The notes: generated by a model from the letters alone, not told the origin. Shown: positions 43,725-53,324, counted from the first letter of the stretch. The stretch: 64,000 nt of DNA from Lachnospiraceae bacterium EP-SM-12S-S03 (GCA_020540725.1 JAJBSL010000002.1:62001-126000); one strand, 5' to 3'. Numbers and translations: made by a program.

Positions 43725-44404
43725 TTCTGCACACCTCCCACCCACATATATCCCATACCATAAACGGTTTTGATATACTGCTGTCCGTTGGTCTCAATCT
43801 TGCTTCTCACCCTGCTGACCGCTACCGTCAGTGCATGTTCATCCACAAAGTGCTCATCAATATCCCACAGCCTTTCCAATAACATTTGCCGGGTTAATAC
43901 ATTTTGCGGATTCTTCGTAAAGATTTTAAGCAGACGATATTCCAGCGGGGTAAACACCAACGCTTTTCCCTCCAGTGAAGCCGTCATTTCTTTAAAATCA
44001 ATAGCGAATGTTCCATCATTATATTTATCTTCTTCAGACTGCTTTGCAATTCGACTCAGCAATGCAGCCAGTTTCTTCTGAAACACACTCATGGGAAATG
44101 GCTTTGTCACATAATCATCGGCTCCCAGTTCATAGCCTTTTAGCATATCGCTTTCCATATCATTTGCGGTCAAAAAAATCACCGCAGTCTCCGGACAGCG
44201 CTCTTTTACCTCCTTGCAGAAATCAAAACCATTCCCATCCGGCAGATTCACATCCAGTACGATCAACTCATACCTTTGTTTCTCAATATAATTTTCCGCC
44301 TCTTGTTTACAGAGTGCAGAGTCCACCTTGTATCCGGCGGCATTTAAGTTGTAGCATAACGTATTATTTAATAAGTGGTCATCTTCGACTACTAAAATAT
44401 GCAT
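43721..44404 (-). CDS. OmpR-family response regulator of the FtsX-transporter block
   Basis: The receiver domain (about 1-115) shows LVVEDD, the phospho-acceptor in IVLDVNLPDGNG, FLTAND and YVTKPFPMSVF. The winged helix (about 125-225) includes LTPLEYRLLKIF-like sequence (FTPLEYRLLKIF) and YIKTVYGMGYMW. It overlaps the kinase gene by four bases. TCAC repeats with an 11-base period stand in front of it and before the transporter genes, so it likely regulates itself and the exporters. Confidence 0.9.
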   Translation of the reverse strand: MHILVVEDDHLLNNTLCYNLNAAGYKVDSALCKQEAENYIEKQRYELIVLDVNLPDGNGFDFCKEVKERCPETAVIFLTANDMESDMLKGYELGADDYVTKPFPMSVFQKKLAALLSRIAKQSEEDKYNDGTFAIDFKEMTASLEGKALVFTPLEYRLLKIFTKNPQNVLTRQMLLERLWDIDEHFVDEHALTVAVSRVRSKIETNGQQYIKTVYGMGYMWVGGVQK

Positions 44405-44433
44405 CGTATCACATCCTTTTTCTTTTTAGAGTA

Positions 44434-44459
44434 TCACCCAAATGTCACAGAAACCTCAC
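44434..44459 (-). promoter_or_regulatory. Three TCAC boxes before the response regulator
   Basis: TCAC starts at 44434, 44445 and 44456, a period of exactly 11 bases, within TATCACCCAAATG and TCACAGAAACCTCACG. A GATACT -10 lies at about 44427-44432. The pattern is the same as at 42511-42530, which supports autoregulation. Confidence 0.65.
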
Positions 44460-44533
44460 GAAATACTCTTTTTTCTGTTTTATTTTACCTTGCTGTTTTT
44501 TCATTGTCCACAATCCGTTCTTCCCTTGATAAA

Positions 44534-44575
44534 GAAACCCATGATACTGTTATGAAAAGCAGCAGCATGGGTTTC
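44534..44575 (-). terminator. Terminator after the YjbR-like gene
   Basis: GAAACCCATG and CATGGGTTTC are perfect ten-base arms, with extra pairing inside (ATACTG with CAGCAT). TTTATC follows on the minus strand. It separates the YjbR gene from the two-component operon. Confidence 0.7.
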
Positions 44576-44611
44576 TCAATATCTGTCTCTATCTTCCATT
44601 CTAAATTTTCT

Positions 44612-44980
44612 CTAGTTCTTTCCATCTATCAAATCATAACTCAGATCCAGAAAGTCTAAGATTTTCGCCTCACTTACGCTTCCATCCAGCAGCATCGTGA
44701 TCCAATACTTCTTATTCATATGATATCCCGGAAGAAAGCCATAGGTCTGTGTCAGAAGTCCCACCATATCCGGTTCGCACTTCACATTGATCACATCTAC
44801 CATGCCCTCTTCTTCTAATCCCAACTTGGATTTTTCAACTCGCAGAATAGCTGCATACCATTTTCCATTTTTATGCCGGAGGATTGCGTTCTCCGGAGAA
44901 CTCTTCCAAAGATATTCTGGAATTGTTCCATATTGCTTTTTTACATATTCAAAAATCTCTTCCCGTTTCAAATATTCCAC
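44612..44980 (-). CDS. MmcQ/YjbR family protein
   Basis: This is a 122-residue protein of the YjbR fold, related to CyaY-like DNA-binding proteins. Family features are EYLWKSSPENAILRHKNGKW, VINVKCEPDMVGLL and GYHMNKKYWITMLLDGSV near the C-terminus. The function is unknown; members are often adjacent to cargo genes on mobile elements. It lies between the conjugation genes and the FtsX block, with a terminator after it. Confidence 0.85.
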   Translation of the reverse strand: MEYLKREEIFEYVKKQYGTIPEYLWKSSPENAILRHKNGKWYAAILRVEKSKLGLEEEGMVDVINVKCEPDMVGLLTQTYGFLPGYHMNKKYWITMLLDGSVSEAKILDFLDLSYDLIDGKN

Positions 44981-45111
44981 TCCCCAATGACTCTATGTTC
45001 TCAATCTGACGATTGTACGTTTCAAATTTGTAACAGGCAGGACATTTGCCCTGCCCGCTTTTCCTATTATAGCATTGTTCCTTTGCTCTTACAATTTTTC
45101 TCCTGCTTTTC

Positions 45112-46806
45112 TTAATATGCCGGAACACCATACCCATAGATCGATGCGCTTCCGATACTATAACTTCTCCGGTTAACTGCATCACTACTGTTTCCCTCAA
45201 TGGTGTGCACAACACCATCCGCCGTACTTTCCACGATTCCCACATGGTCGATGCTTCCATCATTTCCCCAGTCAAAGAAAATGAAATCTCCCGCCGCCGG
45301 GGTATAACTTCCATCCTGAAATTGTCCATTGTTTTGGAACCAGTTTACACCGACATCGCACTTGGCAAACTTTGGTATCACACCGCTTTCAATATAGCCG
45401 CATTGATCGGCACACCACGATGCAAAACAGGCACACCATTCTACCCGGCTGTCAAATCCATACCAGCTCCAGTACGTCTCTCCGCCATTTCCTTCTTGAG
45501 ACAGCGCCACCTGCACGATTGCCTGACTTCCCGTTCCGGTCGGAATCCGTCCAAATGGATAATAGCGCAATACATGTGCCACATACTGCTTGTCCCCGTA
45601 ACTGCTCCATCCCAGTTTTTCTGCCATTATATCGGAAAATTCAATCGCATTTGCCGGGGTGTACCCTCCATCTTTTTCTTTTGCCCACGGGATATAACCA
45701 TTCCCGTAATTATAGCCCTGAAGCGCCAGCTTAATGCGTTCCATATCCACCGGGGTTTCCACTTCTGCACTGACCAGACACGCTTTGATCTCCTGAACCC
45801 CGCATTCAATGGAATACGCCGGATCAGTAATCCCATTGGGTTGTCTCGGAAACCGGGTATTAAATGCCCCTTCTGAACTTTGCATTGGATCAAGTCCTCG
45901 CCCGCCGCTTTCCTGCATCATAATCGCTTTGATCAGTTCCACATATTCTCCAATCCCATATTGTGTGGCATATTGACGGATCAACGGTTCATAGGCTTCC
46001 ACTTCCGCGCTGACAGCAGAAACCGTATTAGAATTTCCTCCACCCGTCATGCAAAGGACACCTCCAAACAGAATCACAACCAACAAAATCAGTACCGCAA
46101 TCCATCCCCCTGCCAAAAGTGCTGTCACAAGCGCTTTTGTTCCTGCAATGATTGCCCGGACAGCTGCCAACGTGGCTCTGGCAGTTGCCTTTGCGGTCTG
46201 GGCTGCTGTTCTTGCCGCCTGTCTGGCTGCCATCGCTGTTCTTTCTGCTGTCTTTGCTGTTGTCTGAGCCAACCGTTTTGCCTGAACTGCGGCAGTCTGA
46301 CTCGTCTTCACTGTATTGTGTACTGTCTGCTTCGTACCTTTGATTGTCCGGCTGGCAGTTTTCACCGTTCCTTTTCCGGTCTGCTTCCCCTTACTCCCCA
46401 CGGTTTTGATCGTTTTTTCTCCGGGCTCTATGGTTTTAATGGTGGCATTTTGAAGTTTTCCTGCGGAAACCCGTTTCTTCTTCGCCAACTCCTGCCCGGT
46501 TTTTTGTAGTTGCTCTTTCGGCTGGTTGAAGGTGTCCGCAGACACCTTCCTCTTTGCTCTTTGACGCTGCACCCTGCCGCCTTGCTTTCGTACCTGATGC
46601 ACTGCCCCCAACACACTTCGTTCTGTCCCGGCTGCAATCTGATTTTCCGCATCTTCCACGGGTGTTGCCGCTGCCGGTTCTCTTGTCTCCTCTGTCTGTT
46701 CTTTCGTCCGCACATATGCCCGCTTTACATGCTCGGTTCCCATTGCCGCTTTATCTAACACCTTGATGTCTTTGCGAACCTTACGCGTCTTAATCTCCTT
46801 GCTCAT
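45112..46806 (-). CDS. Conjugation cell-wall hydrolase, lysozyme-like plus CHAP domains
   Basis: This 564-residue protein opens the wall for the mating channel. A long cytoplasmic Lys/Thr/Ala-rich segment (about 1-230, with many KTA repeats) leads to one membrane helix (about 232-252). Outside, a lysozyme-like domain has its Glu at about residue 299 (MMQESGGRG), and a C-terminal CHAP (NlpC/P60-like) domain has the Cys in EWCACFASWC (about 458-460) and His521 (SIDHVGIVE). It matches the hydrolase of Tn916/Tn1549-type elements. It follows the DUF6075 gene by four bases, at the end of the transfer operon. Confidence 0.9.
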   Translation of the reverse strand: MSKEIKTRKVRKDIKVLDKAAMGTEHVKRAYVRTKEQTEETREPAAATPVEDAENQIAAGTERSVLGAVHQVRKQGGRVQRQRAKRKVSADTFNQPKEQLQKTGQELAKKKRVSAGKLQNATIKTIEPGEKTIKTVGSKGKQTGKGTVKTASRTIKGTKQTVHNTVKTSQTAAVQAKRLAQTTAKTAERTAMAARQAARTAAQTAKATARATLAAVRAIIAGTKALVTALLAGGWIAVLILLVVILFGGVLCMTGGGNSNTVSAVSAEVEAYEPLIRQYATQYGIGEYVELIKAIMMQESGGRGLDPMQSSEGAFNTRFPRQPNGITDPAYSIECGVQEIKACLVSAEVETPVDMERIKLALQGYNYGNGYIPWAKEKDGGYTPANAIEFSDIMAEKLGWSSYGDKQYVAHVLRYYPFGRIPTGTGSQAIVQVALSQEGNGGETYWSWYGFDSRVEWCACFASWCADQCGYIESGVIPKFAKCDVGVNWFQNNGQFQDGSYTPAAGDFIFFDWGNDGSIDHVGIVESTADGVVHTIEGNSSDAVNRRSYSIGSASIYGYGVPAY

Positions 46807-46810
46807 ACTA

Positions 46811-47215
46811 CTACCGTTCTTCCCTATGCGGACACGCTTTACCGGATTGGAACTCCCTGCAAAATTCCGGGTACTTCAATCGGATTGCCTCAAAGAAATA
46901 AGGGGCATATCCACAATCAAAAAGTTCATACGGGGTAGACATTCTTTCCATCCCCTTCTCGCTGTATCCGTTCCATAAATTAAAAGCAAGCCGGGTAATC
47001 CGCATACTTCCGCTTGTCTGCCATCCTTCATGCAATGCCGCTGAGTTGATACAGTCTTCCCGAAATGAAAACAGACGTTTCACATTATCTCTTGTCATAT
47101 CCGAAATTCCCACGCAGTAGAAAAATGCCTGATGATAACTGTCCTTTTTCTTCACTTCCTCCATCATGGCAAAGAAAAATTGTTTATGCTCTTTCGATGC
47201 AAATCGTAATTCCAT
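46811..47215 (-). CDS. DUF6075-like ICE protein
   Basis: This 134-residue protein of unknown function occurs in Clostridial ICEs between VirB4 and the wall hydrolase. Conserved segments are FASKEHKQFFFAMM, SYHQAFFYCVGISD, LHEGWQTSGSMRITRLAFNLWN and APYFFEAIRLKYPEFC. No membrane helix or signal peptide is seen, so it is cytosolic. I start at 47215 (MELRFASKEH), with AGGGG nine bases before it; the frame is open upstream into the VirB4 3' end. Confidence 0.75.
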   Translation of the reverse strand: MELRFASKEHKQFFFAMMEEVKKKDSYHQAFFYCVGISDMTRDNVKRLFSFREDCINSAALHEGWQTSGSMRITRLAFNLWNGYSEKGMERMSTPYELFDCGYAPYFFEAIRLKYPEFCREFQSGKACPHREER

Positions 47216-47231
47216 TCTTCTTTTCCCCTTT

Positions 47232-49574
47232 CTATGGCTGACGATTCCGGTTGGCATGATCTTCGCCCGGTTTCGTTGTCATCAGTTGATAAAGCTTCGT
47301 ATTTTTCGGAAACTGATTCACAAATGGCACAAGGGAACTTCCATATTTGATCAGTCCACATCCTGCATCTGCATTGGTGATATATCCCATCTGCTCATTG
47401 GAAATATTGAGTAATTGTGCCAGTTTCTCCCGATCCGGCGCCGCCTGATTTAACATCACGATATACTCGCTGTTGGACAACATGGTTCTTGCAAGAACGG
47501 AATCCAACAGATAATCTACATTCTGCGTAATGGCATTCGGATAGGCATTTCTCTTACGAAATCTGCGCCATGCAGAATTAAAGAACGCTCCGGAATATTC
47601 ATTTTCAAATACTACGTGGAACTCATCCAGGAAAATATGGGTACGTTTTCCCAATTTCCAGTTCTCTGTCACACGGTTTAACATCGCATCTGTAATGACC
47701 AAAAGTCCCATCGTCTTCAACTGTTTTCCCAGATCTAAAATGTCATACACTACCATCCGGTTCTTCACATCCACATTGCTTTCATGGGCAAAGGCATCCA
47801 GCGTTCCGCTTGTAAATAATTCCAGTTCCAATGCAAGATCCTGTGCCTCCCGTTCCGGCTGCTCCAGTATTTTGTCCCGGAGTACGCAAAGCGTCGGTAT
47901 ATTTCCGCCTCGTTGGTAATCGTCATATACAGCGGCGGTGCAACGGTCTATGATTGATTTTTCTTTGGCGCTTACCCCTTTTTTGTCTAATTGCTCAAAA
48001 AGCGATAATACAAACTCTGACTTATCAATGACTGGATTGCCACCGTCCCCATAACCATCCACCATATCCATAGCGTTGATATGGTCTTTGCTTCCCGCCG
48101 CAATCCGGATGACTTCTCCGCCCATCGCCTCAATGAGTGATGCATACTCCCGCTCCGGATCACAAATCAAAATATCGTCCCCGGTCGCAAGGGCAAGGAA
48201 TACTATCAGCATTTTTGCGCTGAAGGACTTTCCACTTCCCGGAACACCAAGTAAAAAAGAATTAGGATTCAGCAGCTTCGCCTTATTACACATGATTAAA
48301 TTATGGGAAATCGCATTCTCCCCGCAGTAAATGCCGCCCTCGTCCATAATCTCCTGCACCCGGAAAGGCATCAGCACCGCAAGGCTTTCCGTTGTCAGGG
48401 TGCGAACCGCATTGATTTTCCGTTGTCCGATCGGCAAAGCGGTATTCAGCCCGTCCATCTGCTGAAATTTTAAAGTAGCCATCTGACACAAATGCTGCCT
48501 TGCAATGGTCAGAAGTGTTTCCGTATCTGCATCCAGTTCTTTCTTTGTATCTGCGGTATGCACAATCGTTAAAATGCCAAACATCATCCGCTGGTCACGG
48601 GTGGTCAGATCATCCAGAAACTCCTTGCTTTCTTTTCTCTGCTGCTCCATATCATAAGGAACCACTGCGGAAAAGTTATTGTTTGCGTTCTGTCTTCTCT
48701 GCCAGTTTGTGATATTCGTCTCCACACCGAGGAGTCGGTTCTCCACTTCCCGTACTGCCTCATCCGTCGGAACCGGAATGATGTCAATACTCAGCATCAG
48801 ATTCCGGTTTAATTCTGTCAGCTCCGCAATCATATCGTCTTTGATATAAGACGCATAATCCCGCAAAAACAGCACTCTTCCATAACGGTCTCCCATTTTA
48901 AAATGATCCCGTTCAAACTCAAAGCTGTCGGGACAGATAAAATCTTTAAAGCTGTGTCCTTTCTTCATCGCCTGCTGCAGATCAAAGAAAAAAGCGGTTT
49001 CCTCACCTGCCCGGTAAAAATCATGCAGTGCCCGCAGTCGTTCTGTCGCATCCAGTTCCACACATTTGGAACCCAGTCTTGCAAAATGCCCCATCAGATC
49101 TGTTCCCACTCGTGCAAAATAGCTTCTCGCCTCTTCCACCGTTTTCTTATACACCGATACCGTCACATACTTTTCCTGCACCATTCGATTGGAACCGGTT
49201 GCTTTCTCCAACAACATTTCGTTGTATTCCTCCCGGTACACATCCAGTCCGTCCTCCCGCATTGGGATCAGAATTGCTTTTTCAAAGTCCTGCCGGTTCA
49301 GTCTCCGGTTATTGATCGTGATCTTTGTGGTCGCTCCGCTGTCAAAGGAATTGAGCAGTTCGCTGTATTCCAAGAACATTGCCTCCTGATCTTCCCGGCT
49401 TGCTACCGCATAGTTGATATCCATGAATTTGTACGTCCGGGTAAACTTATTCCGCCCCACCTGAAAGACACCGTCTGCCCATACCGCCTGGATGGGAATG
49501 ACCTGCTGTACACTCCTCGGTATGCAAAACTTCTCCTTATCCTGTTTAAAAATTGTCCGCAATGTCTTAATCAT
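47232..49574 (-). CDS. VirB4/TraE-family conjugation ATPase
   Basis: This is the 780-residue motor ATPase of the type IV secretion channel. The N-terminal half (about 30-420) is the VirB4 interaction domain. The ATPase core has Walker A GVPGSGKSFSAK (about residue 445), Walker B ILICDPEREY, and later FLDEFHVVFENEYSG and ITQNVDYLL. It overlaps the PrgI stop by eight bases; the ATG at 49574 lies in that overlap and follows AAAGGAGG. Everything needed for activity is present. Confidence 0.93.
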   Translation of the reverse strand: MIKTLRTIFKQDKEKFCIPRSVQQVIPIQAVWADGVFQVGRNKFTRTYKFMDINYAVASREDQEAMFLEYSELLNSFDSGATTKITINNRRLNRQDFEKAILIPMREDGLDVYREEYNEMLLEKATGSNRMVQEKYVTVSVYKKTVEEARSYFARVGTDLMGHFARLGSKCVELDATERLRALHDFYRAGEETAFFFDLQQAMKKGHSFKDFICPDSFEFERDHFKMGDRYGRVLFLRDYASYIKDDMIAELTELNRNLMLSIDIIPVPTDEAVREVENRLLGVETNITNWQRRQNANNNFSAVVPYDMEQQRKESKEFLDDLTTRDQRMMFGILTIVHTADTKKELDADTETLLTIARQHLCQMATLKFQQMDGLNTALPIGQRKINAVRTLTTESLAVLMPFRVQEIMDEGGIYCGENAISHNLIMCNKAKLLNPNSFLLGVPGSGKSFSAKMLIVFLALATGDDILICDPEREYASLIEAMGGEVIRIAAGSKDHINAMDMVDGYGDGGNPVIDKSEFVLSLFEQLDKKGVSAKEKSIIDRCTAAVYDDYQRGGNIPTLCVLRDKILEQPEREAQDLALELELFTSGTLDAFAHESNVDVKNRMVVYDILDLGKQLKTMGLLVITDAMLNRVTENWKLGKRTHIFLDEFHVVFENEYSGAFFNSAWRRFRKRNAYPNAITQNVDYLLDSVLARTMLSNSEYIVMLNQAAPDREKLAQLLNISNEQMGYITNADAGCGLIKYGSSLVPFVNQFPKNTKLYQLMTTKPGEDHANRNRQP

Positions 49575-49932
49575 GTTTCTTCCATTCCTCCTTTTCCCTT
49601 GCTTCAATCTCTCCTTTTAGCAGCTCGTAATACAGATTTTCTGACCGGAACACCAGCTTTTTCGGAATGAGAAACTCGGATTTCAACCATGCCCACAAAA
49701 ACTGTTCTGCGGTCATCCCGTGATATTTGAAAAATCCCAACGCTGCAAAAGGCGCTGCCCCTAAGATACACACCCAGCTTACTGTCTCTGTTCCCATGTA
49801 TGGGCGAAGCAGAAAATAGAGTCCGACTGCAACCACGCAGGCGAAGACAGAAAAAATAAACTGCCGCATGGACAGTCCAAAAAACATAGATTCCGTATAG
49901 TTTCGGATTTCCCGATTGATTTTTACTTCCAA
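49567..49932 (-). CDS. PrgI-family conjugation membrane protein
   Basis: This is a small VirB3-like inner-membrane protein of the mating channel, 121 residues. Two adjacent hydrophobic helices (about 25-70) follow the conserved start VKINREIRNYTESMFFGLSMRQ. A cytoplasmic tail (HGMTAEQFLWAWLKSEFL) follows. PrgI proteins accompany VirB4, whose gene overlaps this one. The fit to family length and context is good. Confidence 0.9.
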   Translation of the reverse strand: MEVKINREIRNYTESMFFGLSMRQFIFSVFACVVAVGLYFLLRPYMGTETVSWVCILGAAPFAALGFFKYHGMTAEQFLWAWLKSEFLIPKKLVFRSENLYYELLKGEIEAREKEEWKKHD

Positions 49933-49947
49933 CGTTTGTTCCTCCTT

Positions 49948-50787
49948 TTACAATCCCATCATTTCCCGTACCACCCGGTCTGCCATCTTCACTGCACCAA
50001 CCAGTACCAGCATGTTAAAGATCAGTTCTCCGATATAACTCCACACCATCGTCACTGCCGCCGCATCTGCATCCACCACCGGAGGCGAAGCCGCAAAGAC
50101 CGAAAAGATAATACATGCCAGCACGATAACCGCACCTTCCAGACAAACCGCCGCATACGATTTCATAAAACTTTTTCCTACACTCTGTGTCGGCTCTCCG
50201 GCAAAAGACGCAAGAGGAACCGGTGCAATGGCAGTATAAAGATACAGCCGGAAAAAACGCCCATACACACTCATAATCATAATGAAACTTAATACCGTGA
50301 TAAACAGTCCGCCGATCAAGGTTACTGCCCACAAGGGAATACTCTCAAAGAAACCGCAGTCTTCCACCGCTGTCACAATTTCTTCCGGCAAAACGGTCTG
50401 CTGCGGCTGTCCAAAGCCTGCCGCATTCATAATCGTACTCATTACTCCCTGTATGATTTCAAAGAGCGCCATCATCAATTCCAGTCCATAGGTAATGACG
50501 CCTTTTGCAATGGCAAAACGGATAAATAATTTCAATGCATGTTCCGGTTTCTTCACTTCCACAAAACTTCCACATGTTTTTACCACACCGACAACAAAGA
50601 ATAACACAAGCAAAGCATAACCGATTGCCTGCAAAGCTCCGTTAATACTGACAATCACATTCCAGATATCACCGCCTTTGAATGTCTCCGGAGACTGTGT
50701 GATAATCTGCCAGATTTCCGCCAGCTTGCTGTTCCACGTTTCCAACGCATTGACGAGATTTTGTACTACCCAGTTGTCTGATTCCAT
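49948..50787 (-). CDS. VirB6/TrbL-like conjugation membrane protein (CD1112-type)
   Basis: This is a 279-residue polytopic membrane protein with an N-terminal soluble part (about 1-40) and about six hydrophobic segments. Landmarks are SINGALQAIGYALLVLFFVVG, KPEHALKLFIRFAIAKG, and YTAIAPVPLASFAGEPTQSVG, as in the CD1112-type conjugal transfer family. Proteins of this type form the inner-membrane pore. It lies between Maff2 and PrgI in the usual order. Confidence 0.85.
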   Translation of the reverse strand: MESDNWVVQNLVNALETWNSKLAEIWQIITQSPETFKGGDIWNVIVSINGALQAIGYALLVLFFVVGVVKTCGSFVEVKKPEHALKLFIRFAIAKGVITYGLELMMALFEIIQGVMSTIMNAAGFGQPQQTVLPEEIVTAVEDCGFFESIPLWAVTLIGGLFITVLSFIMIMSVYGRFFRLYLYTAIAPVPLASFAGEPTQSVGKSFMKSYAAVCLEGAVIVLACIIFSVFAASPPVVDADAAAVTMVWSYIGELIFNMLVLVGAVKMADRVVREMMGL

Positions 50788-50861
50788 TCACAACCCTCCT
50801 TTCCGGCAGCACATTCCCCAAGCTGCTTTTTACGCACTTGGGGAATCCTGCCTGTTTCTTT

Positions 50862-51251
50862 TTAACCTGCAATCAGAGTCAAAATCTCTTTGGCAAAGGT
50901 AATGACTACACCGCCTGCCAGCGTCAGAAACCCGTTCGCTCTCTGACTCGGATCATGGGACTTTAAAGACAACCCGATCTGTACAATTCCAAACCCAAGC
51001 AAAATCATACCGATGGCACGGATCAGTCCGAAAATAAAATCGGACAGGTTATTGACTACTGCAATGGGATCACCGGCTGCAAATACGGTTGTTCCTCCCA
51101 TCGTCAGCATCAACACCAGCACCAAGTACAAGCCAAAGGCTTTTTTCGTCTTTGCTCCCATAGGAAGTTTTTGCATTTCTCCGGCTGCTCCTCTCTTCTT
51201 ACCTCTCATTTCTGCTCCCTTCTGCTGTCTGTCTCTCTGTTTAAACATCAT
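50862..51251 (-). CDS. Maff2-family mobile-element protein (VirB2-like)
   Basis: This is a 129-residue protein with a positive N-terminus, a signal-like helix ending TTVFAAGD (about residue 70), then two helices (IFGLIRAIGMILLGFGIVQI and GFLTLAGGVVITFAKEI). Such proteins are considered pilin-like subunits of Gram-positive conjugation systems. I start at 51251, where an ATG overlaps the VirD4 stop and has AAGGAGG nine bases upstream. The frame is open further but inside virD4. Confidence 0.82.
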   Translation of the reverse strand: MMFKQRDRQQKGAEMRGKKRGAAGEMQKLPMGAKTKKAFGLYLVLVLMLTMGGTTVFAAGDPIAVVNNLSDFIFGLIRAIGMILLGFGIVQIGLSLKSHDPSQRANGFLTLAGGVVITFAKEILTLIAG

Positions 51252-53067
51252 CTGTTTCTTCCTCCTTGTTTTGACTAAATACAGTTTCCAGTTCTTCATT
51301 CGAGAAAAGTTCCAACGCTTGCACATCCACTTCTCCCACGTCTTCTGCCTGAATTTCTCCTTCCAGACTATCCGTCAGGGAAATTCCTGCAACCGCCTTT
51401 GTCACTTCTCCGTGGCGGTACGGTTTTCCTTTTCCATCCGTTGTAAGCGCAACATTCGGATGGCTTAAAATATCAATCTTCTCATCTAAAATCGGGCGCT
51501 CCCCGCGAATAAAAAGAAGTGCATAGCGGTTATCCAGCATACGCACTTCGTCCGGCGTCATCAGTTCACGCCCTGAGATTTGATAATTGGTAGAATAATT
51601 TCCAGAATGCCCCGTTGATTTTCCATAGGTATTCAGGTCAATGGTGGCTTTTCCTAACAATTCACTCACATATTTATGGGTACTCTGCTCATTTCCTCCA
51701 AGATAAAGAAATTCATCGCAGTTCCCGATGATTGCCTCCCATTCTTTCTCAAACAATGCTTTTAATGCGGCAATATTCTGTAAGACAATCGACACGCTCA
51801 CCGCCCTTGAGCGCATAACGCTGAGTATTTTAGAAAAATCATCGGGCAGCGATACGTTGCTGAACTCATCCATCAGGAAATGGACCGGAACCGGCAGACT
51901 TCCTCCATGTTTATAATCCGCCGAATAAAAAAGCTGCTGAAATAACTGAGTATATAAAATAGACACCAAAAAGTTATAACTGGTATCGTTATCCGGTATT
52001 ACCGCAAACAACGCCACTTTCTTTTCTCCGAGGGAGGACAGATCCAAATCGTCTGTTGCAGTCAATGCAGACAGACTGGCAAGATTGAATTTCTCCAATC
52101 TTGCCGCCAGCGTAATCTGAATGGATTTTAAGGTTTTGGCGCTTCCTGAGTGATAGTCTTTATAATACTTTACAGCGATATGATCTGGGTTCTTCATCTC
52201 CAGCCGCTCAAACAATTCATCCAACGGTGACTGATAATCATCGTTGTCCTCCCGCACTTCCCCTGCCCGCAGCATTTCCATTACCATCGGAAAATTCTGT
52301 TCCTCTTTCGGCGCTTCGTATTTCAGATAAAAAATCAGCGCCAGCAAAAGCATGGATGCGGCAGTATCCCAAAAGGGATCGTTGCTCTGACTTCCTTTCG
52401 GTGTCGTTGCCTTAAATAAATTTGTCACCAGCCGCTGCACATCATTGTCATCCTTCAGATATACAAAGGGATTGTAACAATGACTTTTCTCCATGTTGAT
52501 CAAATCCAGCACCCGGACTTCATAACCTTCCGCCTCCAAAAGATGCCCCGTATCCCGCAGATTCTCTCCTTTGGGATCGAGCACTACAAACGAAGTGTTC
52601 GCCTGCATCAGATTGGGCTTGCAAAAAAAGCGGGTTTTTCCAGAACCACTTCCTCCCACGACAATCGTTAACAGATTTCTCCGGTGCTTCCGGCTGTTAT
52701 AGCTAATCCGCACATGTTTCGTCATCAACTTGTTTGCCTCAAATTTCTTGTCGCTGTATTTCTTGTTGATCTCCTGAGCGTTTCCCCACTGTGCCGAACC
52801 ATGTTCTTCACCTCTTCGGTAATTTCTTCTCGTAGACAGGTAAATCCCGATTCCCATTCCATAGCAAGCAAGAAAAAGAAGGACAGTTTTCAGGCTGTCC
52901 TTACACATTTGAATCCGAAACGGGTGCTGGATTGCTTCTGGTAATTTTTCCATCACACGCAAAAGCCCATCAAAGAAAAACGGTGCAGTCAATAGCGCAA
53001 GCCATACCACCGGAACGATTCCGGAGAAAATCAGTATCCTGCTCTCTTTCCTCTCATCGCTCTTCAC
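51241..53067 (-). CDS. VirD4/TraG coupling protein
   Basis: This is a 608-residue ATPase that links the relaxosome to the channel. Two N-terminal membrane helices (about 10-30 and 50-75) are followed by Walker A VVGGSGSGKTRFF, SFVVLDPKGEN (Walker B-like), and later FLMDEFSNVSLPDDF and SIVLQNIAALKALF. An acidic C-terminal tail follows. I start at the GTG at 53067 (KSDERKESRILIFSG) because of homologue length and overlap with the small upstream gene; in-frame codons reach back to 53118. Confidence 0.92.
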   Translation of the reverse strand: MKSDERKESRILIFSGIVPVVWLALLTAPFFFDGLLRVMEKLPEAIQHPFRIQMCKDSLKTVLLFLACYGMGIGIYLSTRRNYRRGEEHGSAQWGNAQEINKKYSDKKFEANKLMTKHVRISYNSRKHRRNLLTIVVGGSGSGKTRFFCKPNLMQANTSFVVLDPKGENLRDTGHLLEAEGYEVRVLDLINMEKSHCYNPFVYLKDDNDVQRLVTNLFKATTPKGSQSNDPFWDTAASMLLLALIFYLKYEAPKEEQNFPMVMEMLRAGEVREDNDDYQSPLDELFERLEMKNPDHIAVKYYKDYHSGSAKTLKSIQITLAARLEKFNLASLSALTATDDLDLSSLGEKKVALFAVIPDNDTSYNFLVSILYTQLFQQLFYSADYKHGGSLPVPVHFLMDEFSNVSLPDDFSKILSVMRSRAVSVSIVLQNIAALKALFEKEWEAIIGNCDEFLYLGGNEQSTHKYVSELLGKATIDLNTYGKSTGHSGNYSTNYQISGRELMTPDEVRMLDNRYALLFIRGERPILDEKIDILSHPNVALTTDGKGKPYRHGEVTKAVAGISLTDSLEGEIQAEDVGEVDVQALELFSNEELETVFSQNKEEETDDV

Positions 53068-53257
53068 GGTGCCACCGCCCCTTTCGTTCTTTCTCCGGCA
53101 GTTGTTCCATCCCTTCAATGACTTTCATCAGCACATCCTCTACAAGCTCTGTATCCTGATTCGTTTCCAACAACTGATTCCGCTTATCTTTCAGGGAATG
53201 AAAAATTATGCCGCACTCATATCGGTCTAATTTCAAAGTCACTTTTTCCTCATGCAA
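53054..53257 (-). CDS. Small conserved ICE protein
   Basis: This is a 67-residue charged protein with no membrane helix: KVTLKLDRYECGIIFHSLKD, then RNQLLETNQDTELVEDVLMK. It is probably helical and conserved among related elements at this place. It overlaps the coupling protein start by 14 bases, which suggests coupled translation. No family name or function is known to me. Confidence 0.65.
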   Translation of the reverse strand: MHEEKVTLKLDRYECGIIFHSLKDKRNQLLETNQDTELVEDVLMKVIEGMEQLPEKERKGRWHREER

Positions 53258-53324
53258 ATGTCCTCACCTCCCATACGGAACTTTCTTTTTCTCATTCGTT
53301 TTTTCGCTCCTTTCGTTCTCTGCT

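Noticed and set aside
45205..45876. 223-codon plus-strand frame opposite the CHAP hydrolase
   Set aside because: It mirrors a well-supported gene with clear catalytic domains; no ribosome-binding site or family features.
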